Shown here one piece after another: positions 32,337 to 41,400 of a stretch of 64,000 nt of DNA. Under the pieces are notes generated by a model. The model worked only from the letters and a program-made list of their open reading frames with translations, ran no database searches and was not told the origin of the DNA. The first letter of the stretch is position 1, and each line of letters starts with the position of its first letter. The translations under genes and the position numbers were made by a program. The stretch covers positions 372,001-436,000 of the forward strand of contig CP116670.1 in NCBI GenBank assembly GCA_028370155.1, in the 5' to 3' direction. The DNA comes from Arthrobacter sp. OVS8. GTDB lineage: Bacteria > Actinomycetota > Actinomycetes > Actinomycetales > Micrococcaceae.

Positions 32337-33634
32337 ATGAGTCAGGAACAGCCACCAATCCGCAGCCGTCGCGAACTGCGACAGGCCAGAGATGAACGCC
32401 TGGAGGCGAACCAGGAGGCCGGCACCCCGGGTGCCGGCGCGGTTCCCCCTGCCTCAAATGTTCCAGCCCCGAATCCTGACTCCGGGAACGCGCGGCCAGC
32501 CGACGTTGTGGACCCCGGCGAGCCCACCGAGGCCGAGATCACCGGGCGCCGCCGCATTCCGGGCCCCGCCGACACCGTACGCAGCACCGCCGGCTCCGAA
32601 CGGTCCTCCCAGGTCCGCGCCCGGGACCGGGCCACGCTGCGCACCATCAAGGAACTGGCCGAAAAAGAAGGCAACCTCGCCGGGGGCGGACCGCCCACCC
32701 GGCGCCAGCTCCGGCTGATGCAGCTGGCGGCGGAAACAGCCCCGGCCACTGCCGCCAACATGATTGTGCCTGCGTCTCCGCGCACGCGGTCCACACCCGT
32801 TGTTGCCCAGCCCGGGGAGCCCGGCCCGGTGTTGAGTCCGCCCCCGCCGACGGCGCCCCGCGCCAGCAGTCAGACGGCGGCAGGGCCGCGGGCGGCCAGG
32901 GCCCCGAGGGAATGACCGTGGAACAGGCCCTGGCCGCACGCGAACTCCTGGCCCAGCAGGCCCAAAACCAGCTGGCCAAAATGGAACACATCAACGCCAC
33001 GGACCCCGACGCCGTCGATCCGGCCGTTCTTGCGGAGCAGATCGCCCTCGCCGAACGGGCCGCCGTGCTGAACCGCCGCGCCGCCGCCAAGCAGAAGCTG
33101 GCCGAGCAGAACAGCAAGCCGGAGCCCGTGCGGAACGATCCCACCACGGCCAACAACCTGGCCATGGTCACACCCCTGGAGTTTGTCCAGGTCCCCGGCG
33201 TGGAGCGGCCCGTCATGAAGCGCCCTGCCACGACCCACGTACCGGTCGCCACCAACCCGGGCCCCCGGGTTGAGCAGCCCCGGAAGTCCGGCAACCGCCG
33301 TCCGACGTCGTCCCGCCAGCGGAGTGCAGCATCCGCAAGCGGACGCGGCGGGGTGCTGGCCCGGGCCGAGGCCGCCGCCAAGGCCGCCTCCACGCCCCGG
33401 GCCACGTCGGCTCCGGCGGCGGGGAATCCCGCGGCAGTCCAGCAGGAAGAGGACTTCACCGGCAGGATGCCCGTCGCCGCGAATGCCGCGAACGGGCTCG
33501 AGCCCCTGGACGCCGCCACCGCCGGCCTCGGCAGGGCGCGCCGGCTCCGCCTCGTGCAACTGGTGGTGCTGATCCTCGGCGTGATGGCACTGATCGCAGG
33601 TATCACCCTCATTGTCACCGGCCTTTCCGGCTAG
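32337..33634 (+). CDS. Disordered membrane-anchored protein between nadD and rsfS
   Basis: After repair of one base near 32829-32831 the gene encodes 432 residues. Residues 1-190 are Arg/Pro/Ala/Glu-rich and probably disordered. A helical segment with AARELLAQQAQNQLAKME follows (about residues 195-260, coiled-coil-like). Another disordered Pro/Ser/Arg region runs to residue 400. A single hydrophobic helix closes the protein (LVVLILGVMALIAGITLIV), with two to four residues after it. The layout is that of a tail-anchored protein with a long cytosolic arm. No domain was recognised. The location of the frame repair is inferred from where the reading frame changes character. Confidence 0.65.
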
Positions 33635-33755
33635 GCAACGATCGTTCCCGGCCCTGCTGTCCTGATAGCTGGCCGCTCCATGCATTTCAACGACAGAAGC
33701 ATTTCCACAACACAAGCTTTTTCACCCAACAATTTTTCACTTAATAAGGAGTCCC

Positions 33756-34157
33756 GTGACTGCAACAGAATCATCCATCGCCACAGCCCGCCACGCCGCC
33801 CGCGCCGCCGCGGAGAAACTGGCCGAGGACATCATCGCCATGGACGTCAGCGAACGGCTGGCCCTGGCCGATATTTTCCTGATTGCCTCGGCGCCTTCCG
33901 AGCGCCAGGTCAACGCCATCGTGGACGGCATCGAAGACGAACTTTCCAAGTTCGAGCTCAAGCCGATCCGCCGTGAAGGACGTTCCGGCGGGCGCTGGGT
34001 CCTCCTGGACTACGGCGACATCGTCATCCACGTCCAGCACGAGGAAGACCGCGTGTTCTACGCCCTGGAGCGCCTCTGGAAGGACTGCCCCGTCGTGGAC
34101 CTGCAGCTCGGGGACGACGCGTCCGCGAAGGCAGCAGCAGCATCCGAATCGGAGTAG
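33756..34157 (+). CDS. rsfS: Ribosome silencing factor (RsfS/YbeB)
   Basis: Binds ribosomal protein L14 and blocks subunit joining when nutrients are scarce. DUF143 fold features visible are the DI-x-DIFLIASAPSERQV segment and the conserved WVLLDYGDIVIHVQHEEDR motif. 133 residues, intact. GTG 33756 has AAGGAG seven bases upstream. The nadD-rsfS neighbourhood is the conserved context for this family. A promoter for tRNA-Ala lies just past its end. Confidence 0.94.
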   Translation: MTATESSIATARHAARAAAEKLAEDIIAMDVSERLALADIFLIASAPSERQVNAIVDGIEDELSKFELKPIRREGRSGGRWVLLDYGDIVIHVQHEEDRVFYALERLWKDCPVVDLQLGDDASAKAAAASESE

Positions 34158-34189
34158 CGGCCGGGCGGGAAAAACGGAATATGCCCGAT

Positions 34190-34219
34190 TTGGAATTTTC
34201 CGAAAGGCTGTTCTAAGAT
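34190..34219 (+). promoter_or_regulatory. Promoter of tRNA-Ala copy 1
   Basis: TTGGAA (34190-34195), 18-bp spacer, TAAGAT (34214-34219), about 80 bp before the tRNA. The block TAAGATA-N5-GTTGCTTC recurs upstream of copy 2 at 34735-34753. Confidence 0.6.
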
Positions 34220-34299
34220 ATTTGAGTTGCTTCGGAGAGATCCGGACAAAGAGCCGGAGCCGAAAGCGCAAGCTGACGGAGTCGGAGCAACGAAAATTC

Positions 34300-34372
34300 G
34301 GGGCTGTGGCGCAGCTGGTAGCGCACCTGCATGGCATGCAGGGGGTCAGGGGTTCGAGTCCCCTCAGCTCCA
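34300..34372 (+). tRNA. tRNA-Ala(GGC), copy 1
   Basis: Complete 73-nt cloverleaf. Acceptor GGGGCTG/CAGCTCC, anticodon stem CCTGC/GCAGG enclosing ATGGCAT (anticodon GGC), T-stem AGGGG/CCCCT with loop TTCGAGT. The discriminator base is A and CCA is not fully encoded. Confidence 0.96.
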
Positions 34373-34378
34373 CCGGAC

Positions 34379-34415
34379 AATCCGCCGGAATCGAAAGATT
34401 CCGGCGGATTTTTTG
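34379..34415 (+). terminator. Terminator of tRNA-Ala copy 1
   Basis: Perfect 14-bp stem AATCCGCCGGAATC/GATTCCGGCGGATT with GAAA tetraloop and a T6 run, starting 7 nt after the tRNA. Confidence 0.95.
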
Positions 34416-34797
34416 TGCGGGTTTTCGGGCTATTGAGCTTGGCAACCAATCTCATACACACGTTTTGGCCGCCAACCCGGGTTGCGGGAGCAGGTTTTCG
34501 CGGGCAGGTGCCGACGCGCAGGCAGTTCAGGGCGGATCGGCGTCGCGCATTCGCCCTGATCTGCCCGCGGCCTGGGGAGTCCGCCGGGGCCCTGAGCCAA
34601 GGGACTCGGGCACCTCTGGTTTCGCCCGGGCTGCTGCGGTCCGAGCCGGCGCTGCCTCGACCCGGAATAAGACGGCCTGCCGGAACTTTTGCCACGCGAG
34701 GGCGTGCCGATTCGCGTGAACGGGAAATGTAGTTTAAGATAAACAGGTTGCTTCAGGGAAAGACGGTCCTTCGCAGGAAAGAATCCCAGGCAATTTC
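34416..34797. other. Spacer between the two tRNA-Ala copies
   Basis: About 380 bp with no credible gene. It holds the promoter of copy 2: TAAGAT at 34735-34740 with a poor -35 (TTCGCG-like near 34711). I see no integrase, direct repeat beyond the tRNAs, or phage sequence. Confidence 0.55.
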
Positions 34798-34869
34798 GGG
34801 GCTGTGGCGCAGCTGGTAGCGCACCTGCATGGCATGCAGGGGGTCAGGGTTCGAGTCCCCTCAGCTCCA
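34798..34869 (+). tRNA. tRNA-Ala(GGC), copy 2 (one base short in the T-arm)
   Basis: Identical to copy 1 except that the T-arm 5' side reads TCAGGGTTC instead of TCAGGGGTTC (G run 34847-34849). The missing G breaks the fifth pair of the T-stem. The loss has the same form as the many coding frameshifts, so this is best read as a sequence error in a functional gene. Confidence 0.93.
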
Positions 34870-34874
34870 CCGAA

Positions 34875-34910
34875 GAGGTCCTGCTCATTGAGCAGGGCCT
34901 CCTTTGTTTT
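34875..34910 (+). terminator. Terminator of tRNA-Ala copy 2
   Basis: Stem GAGG-t-CCTGCTC/GAGCAGG-g-CCTC with a 3-nt loop followed by CTTTGTTTT, 5 nt after the tRNA. Confidence 0.9.
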
Positions 34911-34984
34911 GCCTGGCCCGTGACTTTCCGGTGCCCGCGTTCGTCAGTGCCGGTGTTCGTCGGGCGTGCTGCCCGCGGACCTAG

Positions 34985-35506
34985 TCAATTGCCGGTTCGG
35001 CGGGACCTCCGGGACTGCCGCCACGCCCGCCAGGCGCCCGTGGACCACAGGGCCCACACCACCAGGACGGGCTGGAACAGCAGGCGGATCCCGCGGCTCA
35101 GGTCCGAATTGAGGCCGAACGAATCGATGCCCGTGGCGAACTGCGAGATGTTGCCCGGGAAGACCGCCACGAAGAACGCCGCAACAATCCAGCCGAGTGC
35201 GGCCCTCCGCCGCCTGAGCAGCAGCAGGGCCGTGCCCAGGGCGATCTCCACGAGTCCGGAAGCGACCACGATGAAGTCCCGGTCCAGGGGCAGCCACGGC
35301 GGCACCTGCGCGTAGAACGCCTCCCGGCTCCAGCCCAGGTGGCTGACGCCGGCAAAGACGAGGAATGCGCCCAGCAGCAGCCGGCCGGCGGTGCGCCAGC
35401 CGGAGCTCCGGCCGGCATCCGCCTCATCGGACCGGGACGGAACGGTTGATTGGGCCGGACCGGTTTCCTGGGCCGCACCTTCGGATTGATCTGGACTGTC
35501 GGCCAT
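34985..35506 (-). CDS. DoxX-like membrane protein
   Basis: Integral membrane protein of 173 residues with four hydrophobic helices after an acidic, Gln/Ser-rich N-terminal stretch of about 40 residues. The first helix GAFLVFAGVSHLGW and the following segment with FVPPWLP-like residues match the DoxX/DoxD-like fold. Members are linked to quinone or redox stress functions, but the role here is unknown. ATG 35506 is preferred; the gene is intact. It diverges from the YjdM gene by 86 bp. Confidence 0.8.
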   Translation of the reverse strand: MADSPDQSEGAAQETGPAQSTVPSRSDEADAGRSSGWRTAGRLLLGAFLVFAGVSHLGWSREAFYAQVPPWLPLDRDFIVVASGLVEIALGTALLLLRRRRAALGWIVAAFFVAVFPGNISQFATGIDSFGLNSDLSRGIRLLFQPVLVVWALWSTGAWRAWRQSRRSRRTGN

Positions 35507-35592
35507 CAGGCGCCGCCTTCGCTGGGATGACAGCAGCTTAGCAATGCGGTCTGTAGGCCCTCCGCCCTCTCAGCTCGACTAACATTGGCAAC

Positions 35593-35946
35593 GTGAATGA
35601 GACGCTGCCCCCGTGCCCCGAATGCTCCAGCGAGTACACCTACGAGATGGGGGCGCTCCTGGTCTGCCCGGAGTGCGCGCATGAGTGGTCGGCCGCCGTC
35701 GAGCAGGAGTCCGGTGAGCTGGAAGCGAAGCCGATCAAGGACGCCGTCGGCAATATCCTCGCCGACGGGGACACCGTCACGGTGGTCAAAGACCTCAAGA
35801 TCAAGGGCAGCTCCACCGTCATCAAGGTGGGCACCAAGGTCCGCGGGATCCGGCTGGTGAACGGCGTCGGCGACCACGACATTGACTGCAAGGTGGACGG
35901 TGTCGGCCCCATGCAGCTGAAATCCAGCGTGGTCAAGAAGATCTGA
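35593..35946 (+). CDS. yjdM: YjdM/PhnA family zinc-ribbon protein
   Basis: Small protein of 117 residues. The N-terminal zinc ribbon has two pairs, CPEC and CPEC, about 18 residues apart. The C-terminal beta domain has the hallmark [17 protein letters not shown] and [13 protein letters not shown]. The family was named PhnA for its position in phosphonate operons, but it does not itself take part in phosphonate cleavage and its role is unknown. GTG 35593 is the start. The gene is intact and is followed after 5 bp by the flavin monooxygenase gene. Confidence 0.93.
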   Translation: MNETLPPCPECSSEYTYEMGALLVCPECAHEWSAAVEQESGELEAKPIKDAVGNILADGDTVTVVKDLKIKGSSTVIKVGTKVRGIRLVNGVGDHDIDCKVDGVGPMQLKSSVVKKI

Positions 35947-35951
35947 CCAGC

Positions 35952-37107
35952 ATGTCCGCAGGGATGGACGGCCGGGTCCGGTCCGCCGACGTCGTGGTGA
36001 TCGGTGCGGGCCAGGCCGGGCTCTCCGCCGCCTACCACCTGCAGCGCCGGGGCCTTCTCCCGGCCGGGACCGCAGCGGAGGGCCGGAATCCTGACGGGCC
36101 GGTGAGGAGTTACATCGTCCTCGACGCCGAGGACGGCCCCGGCGGGGCATGGCGCCACCGCTGGAAGAGCCTCCTCATGGCCACCGTGAACGGCATCAGC
36201 GACCTGCCCGGCATCCCGCAGCCGGCCGTCGACCCGGAAGAAGCCAGCTCCAGCTTTCTGGCCCGCTACTTCGGCGGCTACGAACAGGAACTGGGGCTGG
36301 CCATCGAACGGCCCGTCAAAGTCCGGTCCGTCTCGGCGGAGGACCACGACGCCGGCGGGCGGCTGCGGATTGCCACGTCGGGAGGCGACTGGTCGGCCCG
36401 CGCCGTCGTCAACGCGACCGGCACCTGGACCAGGCCGTTCTGGCCGATCTACCCGGGCCGGGCGTCCTTCCGCGGACGGCAGCTGCACGTGGCGGACTAC
36501 GTCTCGGCGGATGAGTTCCGCGGCCGGCATGTGGTGGTGGTGGGCGGGGGATCTCCGCCGTCGGGCTGCTGGACGAGATTTCCCGGGTCACCACCACCAG
36601 CTGGTTCACCCGCCGGGAACCGGTCTGGCGGGACGCCGCGTTCGACCGGCAGGCCGGGCACGACGCCGTCGCCCTCGTCGAGGAGCGCGTGCGGCAGGGC
36701 CTGCCGCCGCAAAGCGTCGTCGCCGTCACGGGCCTGATCTGGACTCCTGCCCTGCGCGCGGCTGCCGCCCGGGGTGTGCTGGAGCGCCTCCCCATGTTCA
36801 CCGGCATCGAGCCCGGGGAGTGCGGATGGTGGACGGGAGCTTCCTGGCCGCCGATGTGATCCTCTGGGCCACCGGATTCCGGGCCGAGCTAGAGCACCTC
36901 GCCCCGCTGCACCTGCGCGGCCCCGGCGGCGGGATCGCCATGGACGGCACCCAGGTGGCCGCCGAGCCGCGGGTCCATCTGGTCGGCTATGGGCCGTCCT
37001 CGTCCACGATCGGCGCCAACCGGGCCGGGCGGGCGGCGGTGGCGGGCATCCTGCGTTTATTCGAGGAGCAGGATAAGTTTGCAGGGAACCTCAATCTCCG
37101 GGCCTGA
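35952..37107 (+). CDS. FAD-dependent monooxygenase/flavoprotein
   Basis: Probable FAD/NADPH monooxygenase of the flavin-containing monooxygenase or Baeyer-Villiger-like group. The FAD loop VVVIGAGQAGLSAAYHL is at residues 11-27, and the NADPH loop VVVVGGGISAVG follows the first break near residue 200. A third segment, ILWATGFRAEL, matches the ATG motif of the family. Two frame breaks are near 36545-36551 (one base missing, probably A or G) and 36814-36817 (one G). Repair gives 385 residues. The substrate is unknown. It is 5 bp downstream of yjdM and may be co-transcribed. Confidence 0.82.
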
Positions 37108-37151
37108 ACACCCCGACTCACACCTGACTCACAAAAGGCGGCAGCTCGCGC

Positions 37152-38366
37152 GTGGCGGACAACACTCTTGATTCCCTCTTCTCCCGGATGGGCAGGTTTC
37201 CGGACGTGGAGGCGGCCAACCTGCAGGCCTGGGACGCCACGGACAAACTCCTCCTGGACACCGCCGCGGACCTGCTCGCTGCCGGAACCCTCCACCCCGG
37301 CAGCCGGATCGCCGTCGTGGGGGACCGGTACGGTGCGCTGACGCTCGGCGCCCTCGCGCTCGGTGTGTTCAACCCCGACGCCGACCCCGACGCCGGCGCC
37401 GACCCCGACGCCGCCGGCGGCCGGGCCCGTCCGGTGCGCGTGCACCAGGACCTCATCACCGGTGAGCGGGCGCTACGGCACAACGCCGCGAAGCTGGGCG
37501 TCACCGGCGGCTTTGAACAGCACCCGCTGGGTCCTGAGCTCCTGTCAGGGGCCACCGTGGTGCTCCTCCAGCTGCCCAAATCCCTCGCGGAACTGGATGA
37601 GATTGCCGACGCCGTCGCCCGCCACGCCGACCCCGGCGTCGTACTCCTCGCCGGCGGCCGGGTCAAACACATGAGCCTGGGCATGAACGCCGTGCTGGAG
37701 CGTCACTTCCGCGAGGTCCAGCCCCAGCACGCCCGCCAGAAATCCCGCGTCCTGCTGGCCCGCAGACCTCAGCCCACCACGGGCGCCCCGCCGTTCCCCG
37801 TGACCGAAGTCAACGCCGAGCTGGGACTGACCGTCTGTGCGCGGGGCGCCGTCTTCGCGGGCACCGGGCTGGATATCGGCACCCGGTTCCTGCTGGAGTT
37901 CCTGCCCCGGATGCCGCAGGCACGGCACGCCATCGATCTGGGCTGCGGCACCGGGATCCTCGCGGCCATGTACGCCCGCAGCAACCCCGGCTCCCGGGTC
38001 ACGGCCACCGACCAGTCCGCCGCCGCCGTCGATTCGGCCAGGGCGACGTCGGAAGCCAACGGCCTCGCCGGTCAGATCGAGGCACTGCAGGACGACGCCA
38101 TGGGCTCGCTGCCGGATGCCAGCGCCGATTTGATCCTGCTCAACCCGCCGTTCCACGTCGGAGCGGCGGTTCATGCCGGGGCCGGCGTCAAGCTGATCGA
38201 GGCGGCCGGGCGGGTCCTCGCACCGGGCGGGGAGCTTTGGACGGTCTTCAACAGCCATCTCCAGTACCAGCCCGCGCTGCAGCGGCTGATCGGTCCCACC
38301 CGGGAAGTTGGCCGGAACCCGAAATTCACGGTGACCGCCAGCACCCGAAAATCTTCCGGTGTATGA
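37152..38366 (+). CDS. RlmG-like 23S rRNA guanine-N2 methyltransferase
   Basis: SAM-dependent methyltransferase with a degenerate N-terminal methyltransferase domain and an active C-terminal one, the RlmG/RsmC architecture. The SAM loop is DLGCGTGIL (about residue 260), and the catalytic NPPFH follows (about residue 330). 404 residues, intact. A short Asp/Pro/Ala repeat ([17 protein letters not shown], residues 74-90) is an insert in the N-terminal domain. GTG 37152 is the start. The exact rRNA target is inferred from family only. Confidence 0.85.
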   Translation: MADNTLDSLFSRMGRFPDVEAANLQAWDATDKLLLDTAADLLAAGTLHPGSRIAVVGDRYGALTLGALALGVFNPDADPDAGADPDAAGGRARPVRVHQDLITGERALRHNAAKLGVTGGFEQHPLGPELLSGATVVLLQLPKSLAELDEIADAVARHADPGVVLLAGGRVKHMSLGMNAVLERHFREVQPQHARQKSRVLLARRPQPTTGAPPFPVTEVNAELGLTVCARGAVFAGTGLDIGTRFLLEFLPRMPQARHAIDLGCGTGILAAMYARSNPGSRVTATDQSAAAVDSARATSEANGLAGQIEALQDDAMGSLPDASADLILLNPPFHVGAAVHAGAGVKLIEAAGRVLAPGGELWTVFNSHLQYQPALQRLIGPTREVGRNPKFTVTASTRKSSGV

Positions 38367-38449
38367 AGCGGGCGTGTGGGCGGTCACACCCGCGTAACGT
38401 ACGATTCAGAAATAAGCAGTGCGAGGCCAAAGACGTTTAGGGGTTATCA

Positions 38450-39702
38450 GTGACTGAGATCCGCCAGCCCTCACCGAGGCGCGGAACCAACTTGCCCCGC
38501 ATGGGGGACTTCAACCTCACGGTAATCCTCGATGCCATCCGGCGTTCCCCGGCCGGCCTCAGCCGGGTGGAGCTGGCCCAGATCGTCGGGCTGTCCCCGC
38601 AGACGATTTCCAATATCTCCCGCCGGCTGCTTGACCAGGACCTGATCTACGAGGCAGGCAAGGAAGGCACCGGGCCGGGCAAGCCCCGGACCATGCTCAG
38701 GCTCAAGTCGTCCGGCATGTACGCGGTGGGGGTCCACCTGGACCCGGCAGTGACCACGTTCGTGGTGCTGGACCTGGTGGGGGCCGTGGTCAAGCATTCG
38801 CGGATCAAGACCCCCGGCGGCAACCACCCCGGGGCCGTCATTGACACCATCGCCGCCGAAATCAAGCTGCTCATCGCGGATTCCGGCGTTGACCCGTCCA
38901 AGATCGCCGGCCTGGGGATCGCCTCGCCCGGTCCGATCGACCTTGAGGAGGGCACGGTTGTGGACCCCCGCTCCTGCTCGGCTGGGACCGGGTGCCGCTC
39001 CGCGACGCCCTGGCCGCGGCCACCGGGCTGTCCACCATCGTGGACAAGGACGTGACCAGCGCAGCCGTGGCCGAGACCTGGGCGGGCGGCCCCAGCGGCG
39101 CCGGCAGCTTCGTCTTTATGTACATGGGCACCGGAATCGGCTGCGGGATCGTGCTCAACGACGAAGTGGTGCGCGGCACCTCGGGCAACGCCGGCGAGAT
39201 TGGGCACATCATCGTCGACCCCGGCGGAGCGCCCTGCGACTGCGGGATGCGCGGCTGCGTCAAGTCCACCAGCATTCCCCAGGTGCTGGTGGCCCGCGCC
39301 GTCGAAGCCGGGGTCCTGGACGGCCCCCTCGAAGAATTGACCGGCCCCGCCATCCAGGAGAGCTTCTCCGCGCTGTGCGCCGCCGCTGCGGCTGGCGATC
39401 CCAAGGCGGAGGAGATCATCGACCACTCCGCCGTCCTCGTTGCCCGTGCTGTCTCCACCATCACCAATGCTCTGGACGTGGACCGTGTGGTGTTCGGCGG
39501 GCCCTTCTGGACCTGCCTCTCGCAGCGCTATCTGGAACGGGTCCCGGCACTGGTCCGGGAGGGCAGCGCCACCCGGAAGATCCACGAGATCGAGGTGGTC
39601 GGCACCGGCGTCGGCGAGGACGTCGGTGCGATCGGCGCCGCCTGCCTCGTGCTGGAGCACACGCTGGCACCCCGTTCGCAGCGCCTCCTGCTGGAAGGCT
39701 AG
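38450..39702 (+). CDS. ROK family transcriptional regulator/sugar kinase
   Basis: A winged-helix DNA-binding domain (residues 15-75, SRVELAQIVGLSPQTISNISRRLL) is joined to a ROK domain. The ROK part has GTGIGCGIVL (about residue 227) and the zinc-binding CDCGMRGCVK (about residue 263). The motif GEIGHI is intact. One C is missing at 38965-38969 (expected DPPLLLGWDRVPL). Repair gives 417 residues. XylR/NagC-like repressors of sugar catabolism have this shape; the effector sugar is unknown. It stands alone, with a hairpin-bearing spacer upstream and a -10-like TACGAT at 38401-38406. Confidence 0.88.
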
Positions 39703-39747
39703 GGGCCGCCGGAGGCTACCGCCGGCCGGCTCCCAGGAACACTGGCG

Positions 39748-39951
39748 TCAGTCGATGTCCTCGACGACGGTGCCGAAGGGGATCGACTCGTCCACGTGCG
39801 CCTGGTGACCGGTGGGGCCATGGTTGTAAGACACCTTGACTCCGTGCGCCTTGTCCGCCGCAGACTGCATCAGGACGGGCCGGACCGTGTTGATGAAACT
39901 CTCGCTCTTGCCGGCGAGATACTCCTGGTAACTGGCTGGAAGCTGGATCAT
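39748..39951 (-). CDS. Small hypothetical protein
   Basis: 67-residue protein with no recognised domain. The sequence has a short amphipathic segment (ASYQEYLAGKSESFINTVRPVLMQSA) followed by a Gly/His/Asp segment (YNHGPTGHQAHVDESIPFGTVVED). ATG 39951 is the likely start; an AGGA lies 12 nt upstream, and extension to farther starts adds Pro/Arg-rich sequence. Codon use fits the neighbours. It converges with the ROK gene and its 3' end lies 45 bp from it. Confidence 0.5.
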   Translation of the reverse strand: MIQLPASYQEYLAGKSESFINTVRPVLMQSAADKAHGVKVSYNHGPTGHQAHVDESIPFGTVVEDID

Positions 39952-40115
39952 GGCAAAAGAATAGTCCTGCGCGGGCACAAAGGGGAGGGCTCCCGTTCCC
40001 GGAATTCCGGGCTCCAGGCGGGCAGTGCCCGGACGCGGAACCGGGCGTGCGGCGAACAATATTCTGTCCGAACATGAAATATGCCGTAAAGGTGCGTCTT
40101 AATTCGGATGCCGGC

Positions 40116-40145
40116 TTGATCCGCTTCCCGGGTGGCCCGTAGAGT
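40116..40145 (+). promoter_or_regulatory. Promoter of metF-metE
   Basis: TTGATC (40116-40121), 18-bp spacer, TAGAGT (40140-40145). It implies transcription from about 40152 and a 230-nt leader. Confidence 0.55.
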
Positions 40146-40151
40146 CTTATC

Positions 40152-40385
40152 CAAGTTACCTCAGTAACGTGTCAGCGATCCTCCGCTCACGGCCAGCCCC
40201 ACGGCGGCCCAGGAGGGTGTGGGTGCCCCCATGTGGGCCTGACATTTGCTCACGGACAACTTCGTATCAGGCGTAACAGTCGCGGCTGCGTCCTGCCGGA
40301 GTTTGCTCCGTGTTCCCCAAACTCAACTCACCGACGGCACCCGTTTTCCGGGCCAAGCCGTCAGTGCTCACAGCCAAGGACGCAA
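40152..40385 (+). promoter_or_regulatory. Structured leader of metF-metE, class unassigned
   Basis: Leader RNA with several paired segments: GTTAC-ctca-GTAAC (40155-40168), outer helix TGTCAG/CTGACA (40170-40175 with 40239-40244), AGCG/CGCT (40174-40188 area), and GGCCCA/TGGGCC (40206-40211 with 40234-40239). The loop contains GGGTGCCCCC. Parts recall SAM-IV riboswitches (a GTGYCAGCG stretch, GGGTGCCCC and a GAC closing strand), but the expected GGCAACC core is absent. Confidence 0.5.
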
Positions 40386-41373
40386 ATGTCTCCACCCAGC
40401 CTTATTGACACCCACCCAAATCTCGCCGGCACGGCCCCCGTCGCCCTGTCCTATGAGCTCTTCCCGCCGCGGTCGCCCGCGGCGGCGGAATCGCTCTGGA
40501 CCACCATCGGCGAACTGGAAAGCACGGACCCGGACTACGTCTCCGTCACGTACGGCGCCAGCGGTTCCAACCGGGACACCGCCGTCGAGCTCATCAACCG
40601 CCTCGTCCAGGAAACCACTCTGCGGCCGCTGGCACACCTGACCTGCGTGGGGAACTCGCCGCAGGAGCTCGCCGAGATCATCGGCGAACTGCTCGACGTC
40701 GGCGTGCGCGGCATCCTGGCGCTGCGCGGTGACCAGCCCAAGGACGGCGGCGTCCCGCCCGAGGGTTCCCTGCGCTATGCCCAGGACCTCATCGAGCTCA
40801 TCCGCCGCGTCGAACAGCGCCGCTCCGCGCTGCTTTGCGCCGGCAAGGTGGCCGTCGGCGTCGCCGCGTACCCCACCCGGCACCCGGAGTCCCCGAGTGA
40901 GGCGCACGACGTCGAGGTGCTGCTGGCCAAGCAGCGCTCCGGCGCCGACTTCGCCATCACCCAGGTCTTCTTCCACACCGAGCAGTACGCGGACCTCCTG
41001 ACCCGGGCACGCCGGGCGGGGTCACCATCCCGATCATCCCGGGCGTTATGCCGCTGACCAGCATCCGCCGGCTCACCCGCCTCGGCGAGCTGACCGGCGT
41101 CGAACCGGCCCCGGAACTCATCGAACGGCTCGCCGCCGCCGATACCGACGCCGAACGCACACGGATCGGGGTCGGCGCCACCGTGGACCTGGCCAACGCC
41201 GCCCTGGACGCCGGCGCCCCGGACTACACCTCTACACCTTCAACGAACACACGGCCGCCTTGGACGTGCTGGACAAACTCGCCCTGGCCCGGCCTCAAAG
41301 AGGCAACCGGCACAGTGGCAACCGGCACAGTAGCCACCGGGCCACAGCCGGCCGCCGCCAGCTCGCCAGCTAA
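40386..41373 (+). CDS. metF: Methylenetetrahydrofolate reductase
   Basis: Flavin enzyme reducing 5,10-methylene-THF to 5-methyl-THF, the methyl donor for metE. Family landmarks are SYELFPPR near residue 20, VTYGASGS, LRGDQPKDG and ADFAITQVFF. ATG 40386 is the start. Single-base losses are at 41018-41021 (expected RRAGVTIPIIPG) and 41229-41230 (expected PDYTLYTFNEHTA). Repair gives 329 residues. The C-terminus carries a short repeat (GNRHS twice, from a 15-nt tandem repeat near 41305-41335), probably not functional. metE begins 27 bp later, so the pair forms one methionine operon. Confidence 0.92.
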
Positions 41374-41400
41374 CCTCACCTCCAACACTTAGGACTTCCC

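Noticed and set aside
34300..34869. Integration site or small island between the tRNA-Ala copies
   Set aside because: The intervening 425 bp holds no integrase or foreign gene, and the repeats are complete tRNAs with their own promoters and terminators.
40152..40385. SAM-IV, cobalamin or SAH riboswitch as a firm call
   Set aside because: Only fragments match; the defining core sequences are missing. Kept as an unclassified leader.
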